A stretch of 36,563 nt of DNA from Clostridiales bacterium. GTDB lineage: Bacteria; Bacillota; Clostridia; Christensenellales; Aristaeellaceae. The DNA lies in NCBI GenBank assembly GCA_004556395.1, contig SFHK01000016.1, forward strand, positions 1 to 36,563. The letters run 5' to 3'. This document shows, piece by piece, positions 7,464-15,340 of the stretch. The notes under the pieces were generated by a model. It did no database searches, had not been told where the DNA came from, and saw only the letters and a program-made list of their open reading frames with translations. A program made the position numbers and the translations under genes. Every line of letters begins with the position of its first letter. Position 1 is the first letter of the stretch.

Positions 7464-8420
7464 ATGAAGAAAGTTCTCGCTCTCGTGCTCGCCCTGATGA
7501 TGGCGCTGGCCATGCTGACCGTCGCCACCGCCGACGAGGCCAAGAAGCCTTACATCGGCATTCTCGCTCCCGCGACCACCCACGGCTGGGTGGGCGGCGT
7601 CGCCTACTATGCGCAGCAGGCCGCCGATTCCCTGGACATCAAGTACGAGTTCCTGACCTCCTCTGACGCCGAGGAAATGTCCTCTCAGATCGAGCAGCTG
7701 ATCTCCCTGGGCGTGGACGCCATCGTCGTGTGGCCGCAGTTCACCGGCGTTGAGACCGCCGCGGAGAAGGCCCTCGAAAAGGGCATCAAAATCTCCAACT
7801 TCGACATGATCATCAACGTGGACGCCAAGTACGCCGCTGATATGTACCTGCTCACCGGCGACAACTACGGCATGGGCTACGAAGGCGGCCGCTACATCGC
7901 TGAGAAGCTGGAAGGTAAGGGCAAGGTTATCGCTCTGTGCAAGCCCGCCGCCGGCAACGTCAACGAAGACCGTATGCAGGGCTTCAAGGACTATCTGGAA
8001 GCCAACTGCCCCGACATCGAGCTCATCGCGGAAATCGCTTCCGATTTCACCCGTGAAGCCGGTCTGAACGACATGAACAGCGCCCTGACCGCCTACAGCG
8101 AGATCGACGCCGTGTTCTCCCTGGACGACGAAACCTCCATCGGCGCGCTGCAGGCCATCGTGGAATCCGGCCGTACCGACGTCAAGGCCATCACCGGCGG
8201 CGGCGGATGCCAGGAGTACTTCAACATGATGCTCGACGAGAAGTACCAGAACATCTGGGTTGCTTCCGCCACCTACTCCCCCATGATGATCGAAAAGTGC
8301 GTTGAAAACATCGTGAAGGTCGTTCTCGGCGAAGAAGTCGAGCACACCATCGTCGATCCCACCACGATCGTCGACCGCAGCAACGCGAACGAGTTCCTCG
8401 ACGCCAACACGCCCTACTAA
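7464..8420 (+). CDS. sugar ABC transporter substrate-binding protein (RbsB/peripla_BP_4 type)
   Basis: A 318-residue extracellular binding protein. Residues 1-23 are a signal peptide (MKKVLALVLALMMALAMLTV) with an A-T-A/DEA site for signal peptidase I. There is no lipobox cysteine, which is unusual for a monoderm. The mature part has the type-1 periplasmic-binding fold: YIGILAPATTHGW, QIEQLISLGVDAIVV, GDNYGMGYEGGRYIAEKL, NVNEDRMQGFKDYLE, and AVFSLDDETSIGALQAI, as in RbsB/MglB-like proteins. Trp and Asp residues typical of sugar pockets are present, but the ligand cannot be read. AAGGAGG precedes the ATG. Structured RNA at 8432-8522 separates it from its ATPase gene and probably lets it be made in excess. 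Confidence 0.92.
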   Translation: MKKVLALVLALMMALAMLTVATADEAKKPYIGILAPATTHGWVGGVAYYAQQAADSLDIKYEFLTSSDAEEMSSQIEQLISLGVDAIVVWPQFTGVETAAEKALEKGIKISNFDMIINVDAKYAADMYLLTGDNYGMGYEGGRYIAEKLEGKGKVIALCKPAAGNVNEDRMQGFKDYLEANCPDIELIAEIASDFTREAGLNDMNSALTAYSEIDAVFSLDDETSIGALQAIVESGRTDVKAITGGGGCQEYFNMMLDEKYQNIWVASATYSPMMIEKCVENIVKVVLGEEVEHTIVDPTTIVDRSNANEFLDANTPY

Positions 8421-8431
8421 TTCATCCGCTT

Positions 8432-8522
8432 TTAAGGAGACGCCGCACAAGTAAGGCGACCGGCCAACGAGTTGTGCGGTGGCGACTTAACCAGCAGGCC
8501 ATGGCGAAGCGTCATGGCCTGC
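8432..8522 (+). other. structured intergenic RNA element between binding-protein and ATPase genes
   Basis: Element 1: TTAAG (8432-8436) pairs with CTTAA (8486-8490). A GAGACG/TGGCGA junction (8437-8442 with 8480-8485) can form tandem G.A, G-C, A.G, C-G and G.U pairs. CCGCACAA (8443-8450) pairs with TTGTGCGG (8472-8479), enclosing a GGC/GCC mini-hairpin. Element 2: GCAGGCCATG (8494-8503) pairs with CATGGCCTGC (8513-8522) around GC-GAA-GC. Only CTTTG follows, so it is not a strong terminator. The likely role is mRNA stabilisation or partial termination after the binding-protein gene. I do not recognise a known RNA family. Confidence 0.65.
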
Positions 8523-8552
8523 CTTTGTAAGACGTAAACGGAGGTGCAACCC

Positions 8553-10070
8553 ATGGCGCTGACCATGTCGGGCATCGAAAAGGCATTCAACCGAAACAAG
8601 GTACTAAAAAATGTGTCCTTCTCGCTGGAGAAGGGCGAAATTCACGCGCTGATCGGCGAAAACGGCGCCGGGAAAAGCACGCTGATGAACATTCTCGGCG
8701 GCGTGCTGCGTCCGGACGCGGGCGAAATTGCGCTGGACGGCAAGCCGCTCGTCTTTTCCTCCCCGCGCGATTCCATGAACGCGGGCATCGCGTTCATTCA
8801 TCAGGAATTGAATCTCGTCAACGATCTGTCCATTTATGAAAACCTTTTCATCGGCCGCGAAGAAAAGCAGGGGCCGTTTCTGCGGCGCGAGCATATGATT
8901 GAAGCCTCGCGCAAGGTGCTTTCGCGCATGAAGGTGGAGCTGGACCCGCGCACGATGGTGCGCGAGCTGGACGCATCCTATAAGCAGATCATTGAAATCG
9001 CCCGCGCGCTTTTGATGCAGGCGACCATCATCATCATGGACGAGCCCACCACGTCCCTGACGGAGGTGGAAATTGACCGTGTGTTTACGCTGATGCGAAC
9101 GCTCAAAAGCGAGGGCGTTTCCATCATTTTCATATCTCACAAGCTGAACGAGGTGCTGACCATCTGCGATTCGTTCACCGTGCTGCGCGACGGCTGCGTC
9201 GTCAAGACCGGCCGGACACAGGGTGAAACGGAGCTGAGCCTTGCCCGCTACATGGTCGGCCACGATGTGCGCACGGAGAAACTTTCCCGCAATGTGAGCA
9301 TCGGCGGCGACGCGCTGGAGGTTCGCGGCCTTTCCCGCGAGCGCGCGTTCCACGACGTTTCCTTCACGCTGCGCGAGGGTGAAATTCTCGGCTTCACCGG
9401 CCTGCTCGGCGACGGGCGAAGCGAGCTGTTCCGCGCGGTTTTCGGCGCGGAGCCCGCGGACAGCGGCGAAATCCTCGTGCGCGGCAAAAGGGTTCGCGTG
9501 CGGAGCACCGGCGACGCGCGCAGGCTGGGCATCGGCTATGTGCCCCGCGACCGCAAGGAAAACGGCATTTTGAAGGATTTGTCCATCCTCGAAAACGGCT
9601 CCATCGTCATCTATGAGGAGCTGACGCGCCTTCTGCTGATCGACCACAAACGCGAACGCGCCAACATGCAGAAGCAGATTCACGATCTTTCCATCAAGCT
9701 GGATTCACCGGACGACCTGATCACCAGCCTCTCCGGCGGCAACCAGCAGAAGGTCGTGCTCGCCAAGTGGCTCAGCGCCAGGCCGCGCATATTGATCTTT
9801 GATAACCCCACGCAGGGCGTAGACGTGGGCGCGAAGGAAGAGATTTACGACATCATCCTGCGTCTGGCGGAAAACGGCGTGGCCGTCTGCATCCTGTCCA
9901 GCGAAGCGCAGGAAATCATCCGCCTGTGCGACCGCGCGCTGGTCATGTTCCACGGAGAAATCCGCGGCGAGCTGCGCGGCGACGATCTGAATGAACACAG
10001 CATCATGGTTCTGGCCACCGGCGGCCGCCTTGAAAACGCCGATGCAATCGAAGGAGGCGCTCTCGAATGA
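8553..10070 (+). CDS. sugar ABC transporter ATP-binding protein, tandem domain (RbsA/MglA type)
   Basis: A 505-residue protein with two ABC domains in one chain. Domain 1 has Walker A GENGAGKST (35-43), a variant signature (LDASYKQIIEIARAL) and Walker B IIIMDEPTTSLT. Domain 2 has the degenerate Walker A GLLGDGRSE, canonical signature SLSGGNQQKVVLAKWL and Walker B ILIFDNPTQGVD. This asymmetry is normal for the RbsA/MglA/XylG family. It energises import at the inner face of the membrane. A GTG at 8544 is in frame but is part of the Shine-Dalgarno GGAGGTG (8540-8546), so ATG 8553 is chosen. Its stop overlaps the permease start by four bases (ATGA), so translation is coupled. Confidence 0.95.
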   Translation: MALTMSGIEKAFNRNKVLKNVSFSLEKGEIHALIGENGAGKSTLMNILGGVLRPDAGEIALDGKPLVFSSPRDSMNAGIAFIHQELNLVNDLSIYENLFIGREEKQGPFLRREHMIEASRKVLSRMKVELDPRTMVRELDASYKQIIEIARALLMQATIIIMDEPTTSLTEVEIDRVFTLMRTLKSEGVSIIFISHKLNEVLTICDSFTVLRDGCVVKTGRTQGETELSLARYMVGHDVRTEKLSRNVSIGGDALEVRGLSRERAFHDVSFTLREGEILGFTGLLGDGRSELFRAVFGAEPADSGEILVRGKRVRVRSTGDARRLGIGYVPRDRKENGILKDLSILENGSIVIYEELTRLLLIDHKRERANMQKQIHDLSIKLDSPDDLITSLSGGNQQKVVLAKWLSARPRILIFDNPTQGVDVGAKEEIYDIILRLAENGVAVCILSSEAQEIIRLCDRALVMFHGEIRGELRGDDLNEHSIMVLATGGRLENADAIEGGALE

Positions 10071-11962
10071 AACTGAAACGCATTCCCGGAATTCTCTGCC
10101 TTGTGCTCGCTCTTGCGCTGATCGCGACGGCCATCGTCGGCTCGACGCTGGAAGCGTCGGACGGTGCGCTCGGCACGAAATACGCCGAGGCCACCCGGCA
10201 CGAAGCTTCCGTCAGCGCCCACACGCGCGCCGCGCAGAAGCTCGCGCCGTCCACGATCAAAAAGACCGAGCAGGCCGTGACCGCGGTTGAGAGCGCCGTG
10301 AAGGATACCGGTGCCGCGCTGGCCGATGCAGCCCGCCTTTCCGAGGGATTGGCCGCCGGTGAAATCGGCGACACCATCATCGATCTTCTCCGCCAGAGCG
10401 GCGGCCGCGTGGAAACCGACGCGGAAGCTCTCAAGGCCGCACTGTCCTCCGTTAAGGACGAATCGCTCCGCTCACTGCTGTCTGAAAACATCGATGCGCT
10501 GCTCGCGGAAGGGCAGTCTCTGGGTCGGACGGCGGACGAGCTGACTCTCGCGCTCTTCTCGCAGAAGGTCACCTCCGCGCTGAAAACGCTGAACACCGCC
10601 GAGGACAGGCTGAACACCGCCTTCACGGCGATTGCCGAGGTCTATTCGGCTTCCGACCTTTCCCACGAAGCCACGGCTGTCTCAAAGACGGCCGCAATCG
10701 ACGCGGCCTCCCCCGAGCAGGCGCTTACCCTGCTGAACGATCTGGCCGCCCGCGCGACCGAGCTTCAGTCTCTGGCGCTGAATGCCCGCGAGGAAGCCGC
10801 CGCGGCGCAGAGCGAAGCCGCCCGCGTTTCCACTTCGGACACGCTGACGTTTGAACAGCGGCTGATTCTGCTTGTCGGCCGCAGCCGCATCGGCATCATG
10901 TTCACCGGCGCGCTGTTCCTGCTGGCCGGCATCATCCTGCTCTTCTTCGCCGGAAAGTTCCTCTCCGCGTGGAAGCGCACGCCGCTGTTCTCCACGCTCA
11001 TCGCCGCGCTGGTCATGATCGTCATTCAGACGTATTCGTTGGGCTTCGCCTTTGACAGCTACGGCGCGTGGGGCAACTTCTGGCTGGTGAACTTCCTGAA
11101 CGTGCTGCGCGCCAACGCTTCCGTCGGCATGATCGCGCTGGGCATGACGTTCGTCATCATCACCGGCGGCATCGATCTTGCCGTCGGCTCGACGCTGGCC
11201 GGCGTGGCCACCGTCGTCATGGTGCTGCTGGACACCTCCGCGGGGCGCGGCGTGCTCGTGAACGCGGGCATTACGGGCGTTCCGAACTACCTCATTTCCA
11301 TCGCGGCGGGTCTGCTCACCGGCGTCGCCATCGGCGCGCTGATCGGTCTGGGCGTCACCAAGGGGCGCGTGCCGCCGTTCATCATCACGCTGGGCGTGAT
11401 GAACATCGTGCGCTCCGTGGCGCAGTACTTCACCAAGAGCTATAAGACCGAGGTTCCGAAGGAATTTCAGGTACTGGCCAACAAGGAGATTATCGGCGGA
11501 CAGATGCTGCTGCCCATCCTCTACTGGGTGGTGCTGGCGATCATCATGTACGTCATCTCGAAGCACACCGCGTTTGGCCGCCATATCTACGCCGTCGGCT
11601 CCAACGAGCGCACCAGCCGCCTGTCCGGCATCAATGTGGACAAGGTCAAGATGAAGGTGTACATCCTGATGGGACTGATCGTTTCCATCGCCTCGATCAC
11701 GCAGGTCGCCCGCCTTCGCGGCATCGACGTGGCCAGCGCGGGCAGCGGCTACGAAATGAACGCCATCGCCGCCGTCGTCGTGGGCGGCACCAGCATGGCC
11801 GGCGGCCGGGGCTCCATTCTCGGCACGGTGCTGGGCGTTTTGATCATCGGCATCATGAACAACCTTCTGGTGCTGCTGCACATCGACGCGTTCCTCTCCG
11901 AAGCATTCACCGGCGCGATTATCATCTTCGCCGTGCTGATGCAGCGCAAGGAAAGCCGCTGA
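10067..11962 (+). CDS. sugar ABC transporter permease (RbsC type) with a large N-terminal extracytoplasmic extension
   Basis: A 631-residue protein, about twice the length of RbsC (about 320). Residues 7-26 form a membrane segment. Residues about 28-258 are a polar, Ala/Glu/Ser/Leu-rich, almost Pro-free stretch that should be alpha-helical, probably coiled-coil, and outside the membrane. A further membrane segment lies at about 273-297. From about 303 on comes the normal BPD_transp_2 permease, with GMTFVIITGGIDLAVGS, GLGVTKGRVPPFIITLG, AVGSNERTSRLSGI and VVGGTSMAGGRGSILGT, which carry the family's ATPase-coupling and channel motifs. The extension has no lipobox and no domain I recognise. The reading frame is open throughout and codon use does not change, so it is a real fusion. 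It is the third gene of the operon, with AAGGAGG ahead of the start. Confidence 0.93.
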   Translation: MKLKRIPGILCLVLALALIATAIVGSTLEASDGALGTKYAEATRHEASVSAHTRAAQKLAPSTIKKTEQAVTAVESAVKDTGAALADAARLSEGLAAGEIGDTIIDLLRQSGGRVETDAEALKAALSSVKDESLRSLLSENIDALLAEGQSLGRTADELTLALFSQKVTSALKTLNTAEDRLNTAFTAIAEVYSASDLSHEATAVSKTAAIDAASPEQALTLLNDLAARATELQSLALNAREEAAAAQSEAARVSTSDTLTFEQRLILLVGRSRIGIMFTGALFLLAGIILLFFAGKFLSAWKRTPLFSTLIAALVMIVIQTYSLGFAFDSYGAWGNFWLVNFLNVLRANASVGMIALGMTFVIITGGIDLAVGSTLAGVATVVMVLLDTSAGRGVLVNAGITGVPNYLISIAAGLLTGVAIGALIGLGVTKGRVPPFIITLGVMNIVRSVAQYFTKSYKTEVPKEFQVLANKEIIGGQMLLPILYWVVLAIIMYVISKHTAFGRHIYAVGSNERTSRLSGINVDKVKMKVYILMGLIVSIASITQVARLRGIDVASAGSGYEMNAIAAVVVGGTSMAGGRGSILGTVLGVLIIGIMNNLLVLLHIDAFLSEAFTGAIIIFAVLMQRKESR

Positions 11963-11967
11963 TTCCG

Positions 11968-12000
11968 TTTCCCGCCGCTTTCGGCGGGAAATTCTCTTTT
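11968..12000 (+). terminator. terminator of the Rbs-like transporter operon
   Basis: TTTCCCGCCG (11968-11977), loop CTTT, CGGCGGGAAA (11982-11991), then TTCTCTTTT. It is a perfect 10-bp stem six bases after the permease stop. Confidence 0.93.
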
Positions 12001-12026
12001 ATCGAGCAAATGAACGGAGAGTCGCT

Positions 12027-12467
12027 ATGAATTTTCGAAGCATCCTGAACCGGTTCACCCGCAAAAAATCCCCTGCCATTCCGCCGAAGCCGGCCGAACT
12101 GCCCAAGAGGCAGCCCGTGCGCGACCCGCTTCGCGAGCATCAGGAATTCCTCATCGGGCGCTGCATGGAATACCTCGTCGAGATGTTCCCGGCCAACGTC
12201 GCCCGGCATGGCAAAAGCTATATCGAATGCACCTTCCCGGGCACGGATTACAATGCCTACCTCTATGTGGAGGCCTCCGCTTCGGACAGGACGCGGCTTT
12301 ATTTGACCACGCGCATCATGCGCCCCGACTCCGACCTGTGCCTGACGAACCTGATTCGAACCCTGACGGAGGACGAGCTGAAGGACTATCTCAACCATAA
12401 ATCCAACGTTCCCGAACTGGTCGACAGCCTGCAATCGCTCGCCGACGCCATGCGCGAAAGGGACTGA
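12027..12467 (+). CDS. small cytoplasmic protein of unknown function
   Basis: A 146-residue protein that I do not recognise. The N-terminal 36 residues are basic and Pro-rich (RFTRKKSPAIPPKPAELPKRQP). The rest looks like one compact alpha/beta domain (HQEFLIGRCMEYLVEMFP, TDYNAYLYVEAS, RLYLTTRIM). There is no signal peptide. It has GGAGAG before the ATG and terminators on both sides, so it is probably a single-gene unit; no promoter is evident in the 27 bases after the terminator, and readthrough of 11968-12000 may feed it. Confidence 0.75.
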   Translation: MNFRSILNRFTRKKSPAIPPKPAELPKRQPVRDPLREHQEFLIGRCMEYLVEMFPANVARHGKSYIECTFPGTDYNAYLYVEASASDRTRLYLTTRIMRPDSDLCLTNLIRTLTEDELKDYLNHKSNVPELVDSLQSLADAMRERD

Positions 12468-12472
12468 ACGCA

Positions 12473-12515
12473 AAAGGAAGAGACTGCGCAAAGAAGCGGT
12501 CTCTCCCTTTCTTTA
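12473..12515. terminator. bidirectional terminator
   Basis: AAAGG-A-AGAGAC-TGC pairs with GCG-GTCTCT-C-CCTTT across 12473-12510, then TTTAATT on the plus strand and a CTTTTG run on the minus strand. It lies between convergent genes. Confidence 0.75.
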
Positions 12516-12516
12516 A

Positions 12517-13683
12517 TTATGCCTTCGTTCGCCGCACCCATTCATCCCAGCGGGGATCCTTTTGCATTTCCGCCTTGACCTCTTCGCTTCCGTTGACCGA
12601 CCACCACGGCCAATCCTCGGAAAGGCTTGCGGCGTTTCCCGCTTCGCTGAACGCGCCATCCTCGATTTTTGCGAGCTTTACCGCGGGCGCGGTGTAATGC
12701 TCTCCCATTGACGCGTGCGCAATCGCGTTTTTCTTCGCGTGCTCCAGCGCCTTGTCCAACGCTTCAAACGCGCCGTCATGATCTCCGACGCACCATAGAT
12801 GCTCCGACAAAAACAGATTCATGCAAACGAGCGAATCATGGTAAATGCCAAAGTTCCCATCGGGCATGACAAGCTCATAAAGTCCAATCGCGTTTCGGAT
12901 GATCGCCGCCGCTTCCGCCTTCGAGATCGTTTCCTGATTGATCAAAACGGTGGAAATCATAAGGGAAGCGGCGGTGGAAACAGCTTTCAAAAGCGCCTCC
13001 GCGCACGCGGCCGCGCGCGCCTTGCCGTCGCAGCTGCTGATCTTCATCACCTCGCGGCAGGAGGACATATCGGGAAGCGTTTGCACAACCATCTCCGCCT
13101 TGTCCTTTTCGCCGATGTTCAGATACAGCTGAAGCAGCTCGCGAACGGTTCGGTCTCGCAGGCTTCCCGCTTCGAGAAGCGGAAGCAGCCGCTCATAAAT
13201 TTTGATTGCTTCCTGCCACTCCTGATAGCCGCGATGGCGCTCCGTGTCGTAAACATCATATCCGTCCGCGTCGGTCAGATGATGCTCGGCATGCCGGACA
13301 TACCCCGCGTTGAAAAGAACCGCCGCAAGCGCGTACAGCAGCTTTTTGTCGTCGGGAAACTCGGCCAGACAGGCTCGCGCGTACGCAACGCATTCGTCCA
13401 TGCAGGTATCAACGCCGTTGTTTCTGTGGTTCATCTCGATGATCTCGTTGAAATACCGATTCACTTTGCTGGCGCGGTCGCTCTCATACCCGAAGAGCTC
13501 GTCGATCGTGATTCCAAAGTAGTTCGCGATTGCGGGAATCATCTCCATATCGGGATAGCCGCCATTCGCCTCCCAGCGGGAAACCGCCTGACTGGTCACG
13601 CCGAGCGCCCGCGCAAGGTCTTCCTGCTTTCGGCCGTTCCTTTTACGGAGCTCCCTTATTTTCTCTCCAAGCCTGATCTGCAT
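12517..13683 (-). CDS. XRE-family transcriptional regulator with TPR-like C-terminal domain
   Basis: A 388-residue protein. Residues about 5-62 are a Cro/C1 helix-turn-helix (LGEKIRELRKRNGRKQEDLARAL ... SQAVSRWEANGGYPD ... IANYFGITIDELFGYE). The remaining 320 residues are all-helical with repeated pairs resembling TPR units (YARACLAEFPDDKKLLYALAAVLFNAGY, AIKIYERLLPLLEAGSLRD, LLQLYLNIGEKDKAE), the layout of many clostridial sensor-type XRE regulators. The inducing signal is unknown. GGGAGG lies ahead of the ATG. The promoter at 13724-13752 and the palindrome at 13759-13783 suggest autoregulation. Confidence 0.9.
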   Translation of the reverse strand: MQIRLGEKIRELRKRNGRKQEDLARALGVTSQAVSRWEANGGYPDMEMIPAIANYFGITIDELFGYESDRASKVNRYFNEIIEMNHRNNGVDTCMDECVAYARACLAEFPDDKKLLYALAAVLFNAGYVRHAEHHLTDADGYDVYDTERHRGYQEWQEAIKIYERLLPLLEAGSLRDRTVRELLQLYLNIGEKDKAEMVVQTLPDMSSCREVMKISSCDGKARAAACAEALLKAVSTAASLMISTVLINQETISKAEAAAIIRNAIGLYELVMPDGNFGIYHDSLVCMNLFLSEHLWCVGDHDGAFEALDKALEHAKKNAIAHASMGEHYTAPAVKLAKIEDGAFSEAGNAASLSEDWPWWSVNGSEEVKAEMQKDPRWDEWVRRTKA

Positions 13684-13723
13684 TGAATACGCCTCCCTAT
13701 ACTTTATTCACCGGTGTAAGAAT

Positions 13724-13752
13724 AGTATAGCAAGTGTTCCTCGCAAGATCAA
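13724..13752 (-). promoter_or_regulatory. promoter of the XRE gene
   Basis: On the minus strand TTGATC (13747-13752), 17-bp spacer, TATACT (13724-13729). Confidence 0.75.
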
Positions 13753-13758
13753 TTATCA

Positions 13759-13783
13759 ATTCATTGTTTGAAAAACAATGAAT
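13759..13783. promoter_or_regulatory. 11-bp inverted repeat upstream of the XRE promoter
   Basis: ATTCATTGTTT (13759-13769), three bases, AAACAATGAAT (13773-13783): a perfect dyad centred about 20 bp upstream of the -35 box. It is a candidate operator for the XRE protein itself (inference). Confidence 0.6.
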
Positions 13784-13807
13784 CGTTGACAGAAATCAGA
13801 CCAAATT

Positions 13808-13847
13808 CGGGGCGCCCTCCTTCCGGAAAGCGCCCCGAGAGTTTCTC
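13808..13847. terminator. GC-rich hairpin downstream of the fucosidase gene
   Basis: CGGGGCGC (13808-13815) pairs with GCGCCCCG (13830-13837), with TTCCGGAA in the loop. On the minus strand only AATTT follows; on the plus strand a T-rich run follows. It probably ends fucosidase transcription. Confidence 0.6.
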
Positions 13848-13858
13848 TTTTTCAGAAA

Positions 13859-15178
13859 TTACTTCAGGAACAGCTCGATAACGGGAACCACCACGTTCGG
13901 CTTGACCGGCGGCAGGTTGATGACCAGCAGGTCTTCCGCGTGCGCCGCGCCCTCAGAGAAGTGGTCGACCTTGCCCTCGGTGAACAGAAGCTCGCTTCCG
14001 TCATGCAGGAACTGGGCGTAGTCCACCTTGCCCGCCAGCCCGCGCAGCTGCAGGTGCGCGTAGGGATAGGCAAACAGGTGCACATACAGGCGCTTGCCGT
14101 CCACGGACTGCGTGAAGCGGCAGTCGGCGGGCGCGGTGAATTCCGGCTCCGCCATGGTGCAGTTGTAGATGGAGCGGGAATTGACGCTCATCCAGTCCTC
14201 ATACACCTTCAGGGCGTCCTTCGCGCGCTGGTCGATATAGCCGCGCGAGGTGGGGCCCACGTTCATCAGAAGATTGCCGCCCAGCGACACGGTGTTCACA
14301 AGCATGCGAATCAGCATTTCCGGCGACTTCCACGTGGTCTCATCGCGGTAATAGCCCCACGAGCCGGAGAACGTCTGGCATGCCTCCCACGTCACCAGCT
14401 CGCCGGTCTCCTTGTGGCGAATCCACTCCAGCGGCTGATACTGCTCCGGCGTCCACAGATCCTGCTCCAGCTGCGTGCGGTTGTCAATGATGATGCCGGG
14501 CTGCAGGGAGCGCGCCAGCTTGATCAGCTCCTCGGCCTCCCACTCATCCTTGCCCTTGCCCTTCATCCAGCCGTTGGCGTAGGGGCCTTCCGTCTGCGTG
14601 GGATAGGAGAAGTCGAACCACAGAACGTCGATCTTGCCGTAGTTCGTCAGAAGCTCGCGCACCTGATTGCGCATGTACTCGGCGTATACGTGCATGTCGC
14701 GGCCCTCGTTCAGCTCGCGGGCGTTCGCGTCGTCGCGGCGCGGATGCAGATGGTCGATCGGGAAGGACGGATGATGCCAGTCAATCAGCGAATAATAGAA
14801 GCCCACGTGCAGCCCCTCGGCGCGGAACGCGTCCACATACTCGCGAACCAGATCGCGCCCGGCGGGCGTGTTGGTGCACTTGTAGTCGGTGTACTGGCTG
14901 TCAAACATGCAGAAGCCCTCGTGGTGCTTCGTCGTCAGCACGGCGTACTTCATGCCGGCGGCCTTGGCTCGGCGCGCCCAGTCGCGCGGGTCGTACAGAT
15001 CGGGATCAAAATACTTGAAATATTTATCGTACTTTTCCTCTGGAATCCTCTCGCGGGTTTTCACCCATTCGTGACGGGCGGGCATGGCGTACAGGCCCCA
15101 GTGAATGAACATGCCAAAGCGGGACGCGGTGAACCAGGACGTATCTCCGGGCGTTTTGCGGGTTACATAGCTGGACAA
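13859..15178 (-). CDS. alpha-L-fucosidase, glycoside hydrolase family 29
   Basis: A 439-residue GH29 enzyme that removes terminal alpha-L-fucose from glycans with retention. Family motifs are WFTASRFGMFIHWGLYAMP (about 14-32), YAVLTTKHHEGFCMFDS, VGFYYSLIDWHHP, and VLWFDFSYP with the expected nucleophile Asp189; a C-terminal beta-sandwich follows from about residue 350. No signal peptide is seen, so the substrate would be imported oligosaccharides. The open frame continues far upstream antisense to the branching enzyme, but that part is fortuitous. The best start is TTG 15178, six bases after GGGAGGTG; a Met codon about 36-39 bases upstream has no ribosome binding site. Its promoter is at 15210-15238. 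The 'IIIDNR' and 'NLLMNVGP' phrases are also typical. Confidence 0.95.
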   Translation of the reverse strand: MSSYVTRKTPGDTSWFTASRFGMFIHWGLYAMPARHEWVKTRERIPEEKYDKYFKYFDPDLYDPRDWARRAKAAGMKYAVLTTKHHEGFCMFDSQYTDYKCTNTPAGRDLVREYVDAFRAEGLHVGFYYSLIDWHHPSFPIDHLHPRRDDANARELNEGRDMHVYAEYMRNQVRELLTNYGKIDVLWFDFSYPTQTEGPYANGWMKGKGKDEWEAEELIKLARSLQPGIIIDNRTQLEQDLWTPEQYQPLEWIRHKETGELVTWEACQTFSGSWGYYRDETTWKSPEMLIRMLVNTVSLGGNLLMNVGPTSRGYIDQRAKDALKVYEDWMSVNSRSIYNCTMAEPEFTAPADCRFTQSVDGKRLYVHLFAYPYAHLQLRGLAGKVDYAQFLHDGSELLFTEGKVDHFSEGAAHAEDLLVINLPPVKPNVVVPVIELFLK

Positions 15179-15209
15179 GACGGACACCTCCCTGTTATTT
15201 TTCTCCATC

Positions 15210-15238
15210 ATTATAACTGAATTCTTTGCCGGATGCAA
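15210..15238 (-). promoter_or_regulatory. fucosidase promoter
   Basis: On the minus strand TTGCAT (15233-15238), 17-bp spacer, TATAAT (15210-15215). The -35 box directly abuts the -35 box of the divergent branching-enzyme promoter, with no base between. Confidence 0.82.
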
Positions 15239-15267
15239 TTGTTTTTTTCGCATTTTTACGGTATAAT
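15239..15267 (+). promoter_or_regulatory. branching-enzyme promoter
   Basis: TTGTTT (15239-15244), 17-bp spacer, TATAAT (15262-15267). Back to back with the fucosidase promoter. Confidence 0.8.
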
Positions 15268-15340
15268 GTATCTTGGCAATCGATGAGTTTCGTTTGTTAC
15301 AATGGGCGGGCTTGCGCCGCCGGAAGTTGAGGTGATTTCG

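Noticed and set aside
8418..8465. Region after the binding-protein gene as a fourth tail duplication
   Set aside because: Only GACGCC..AC..TAA is shared with the gene end; not distinguishable from chance.
10682..11881. 399-codon open frame antisense to the RbsC permease
   Set aside because: His/Asp/Ala-rich shadow translation of a membrane protein gene with no domain signal.
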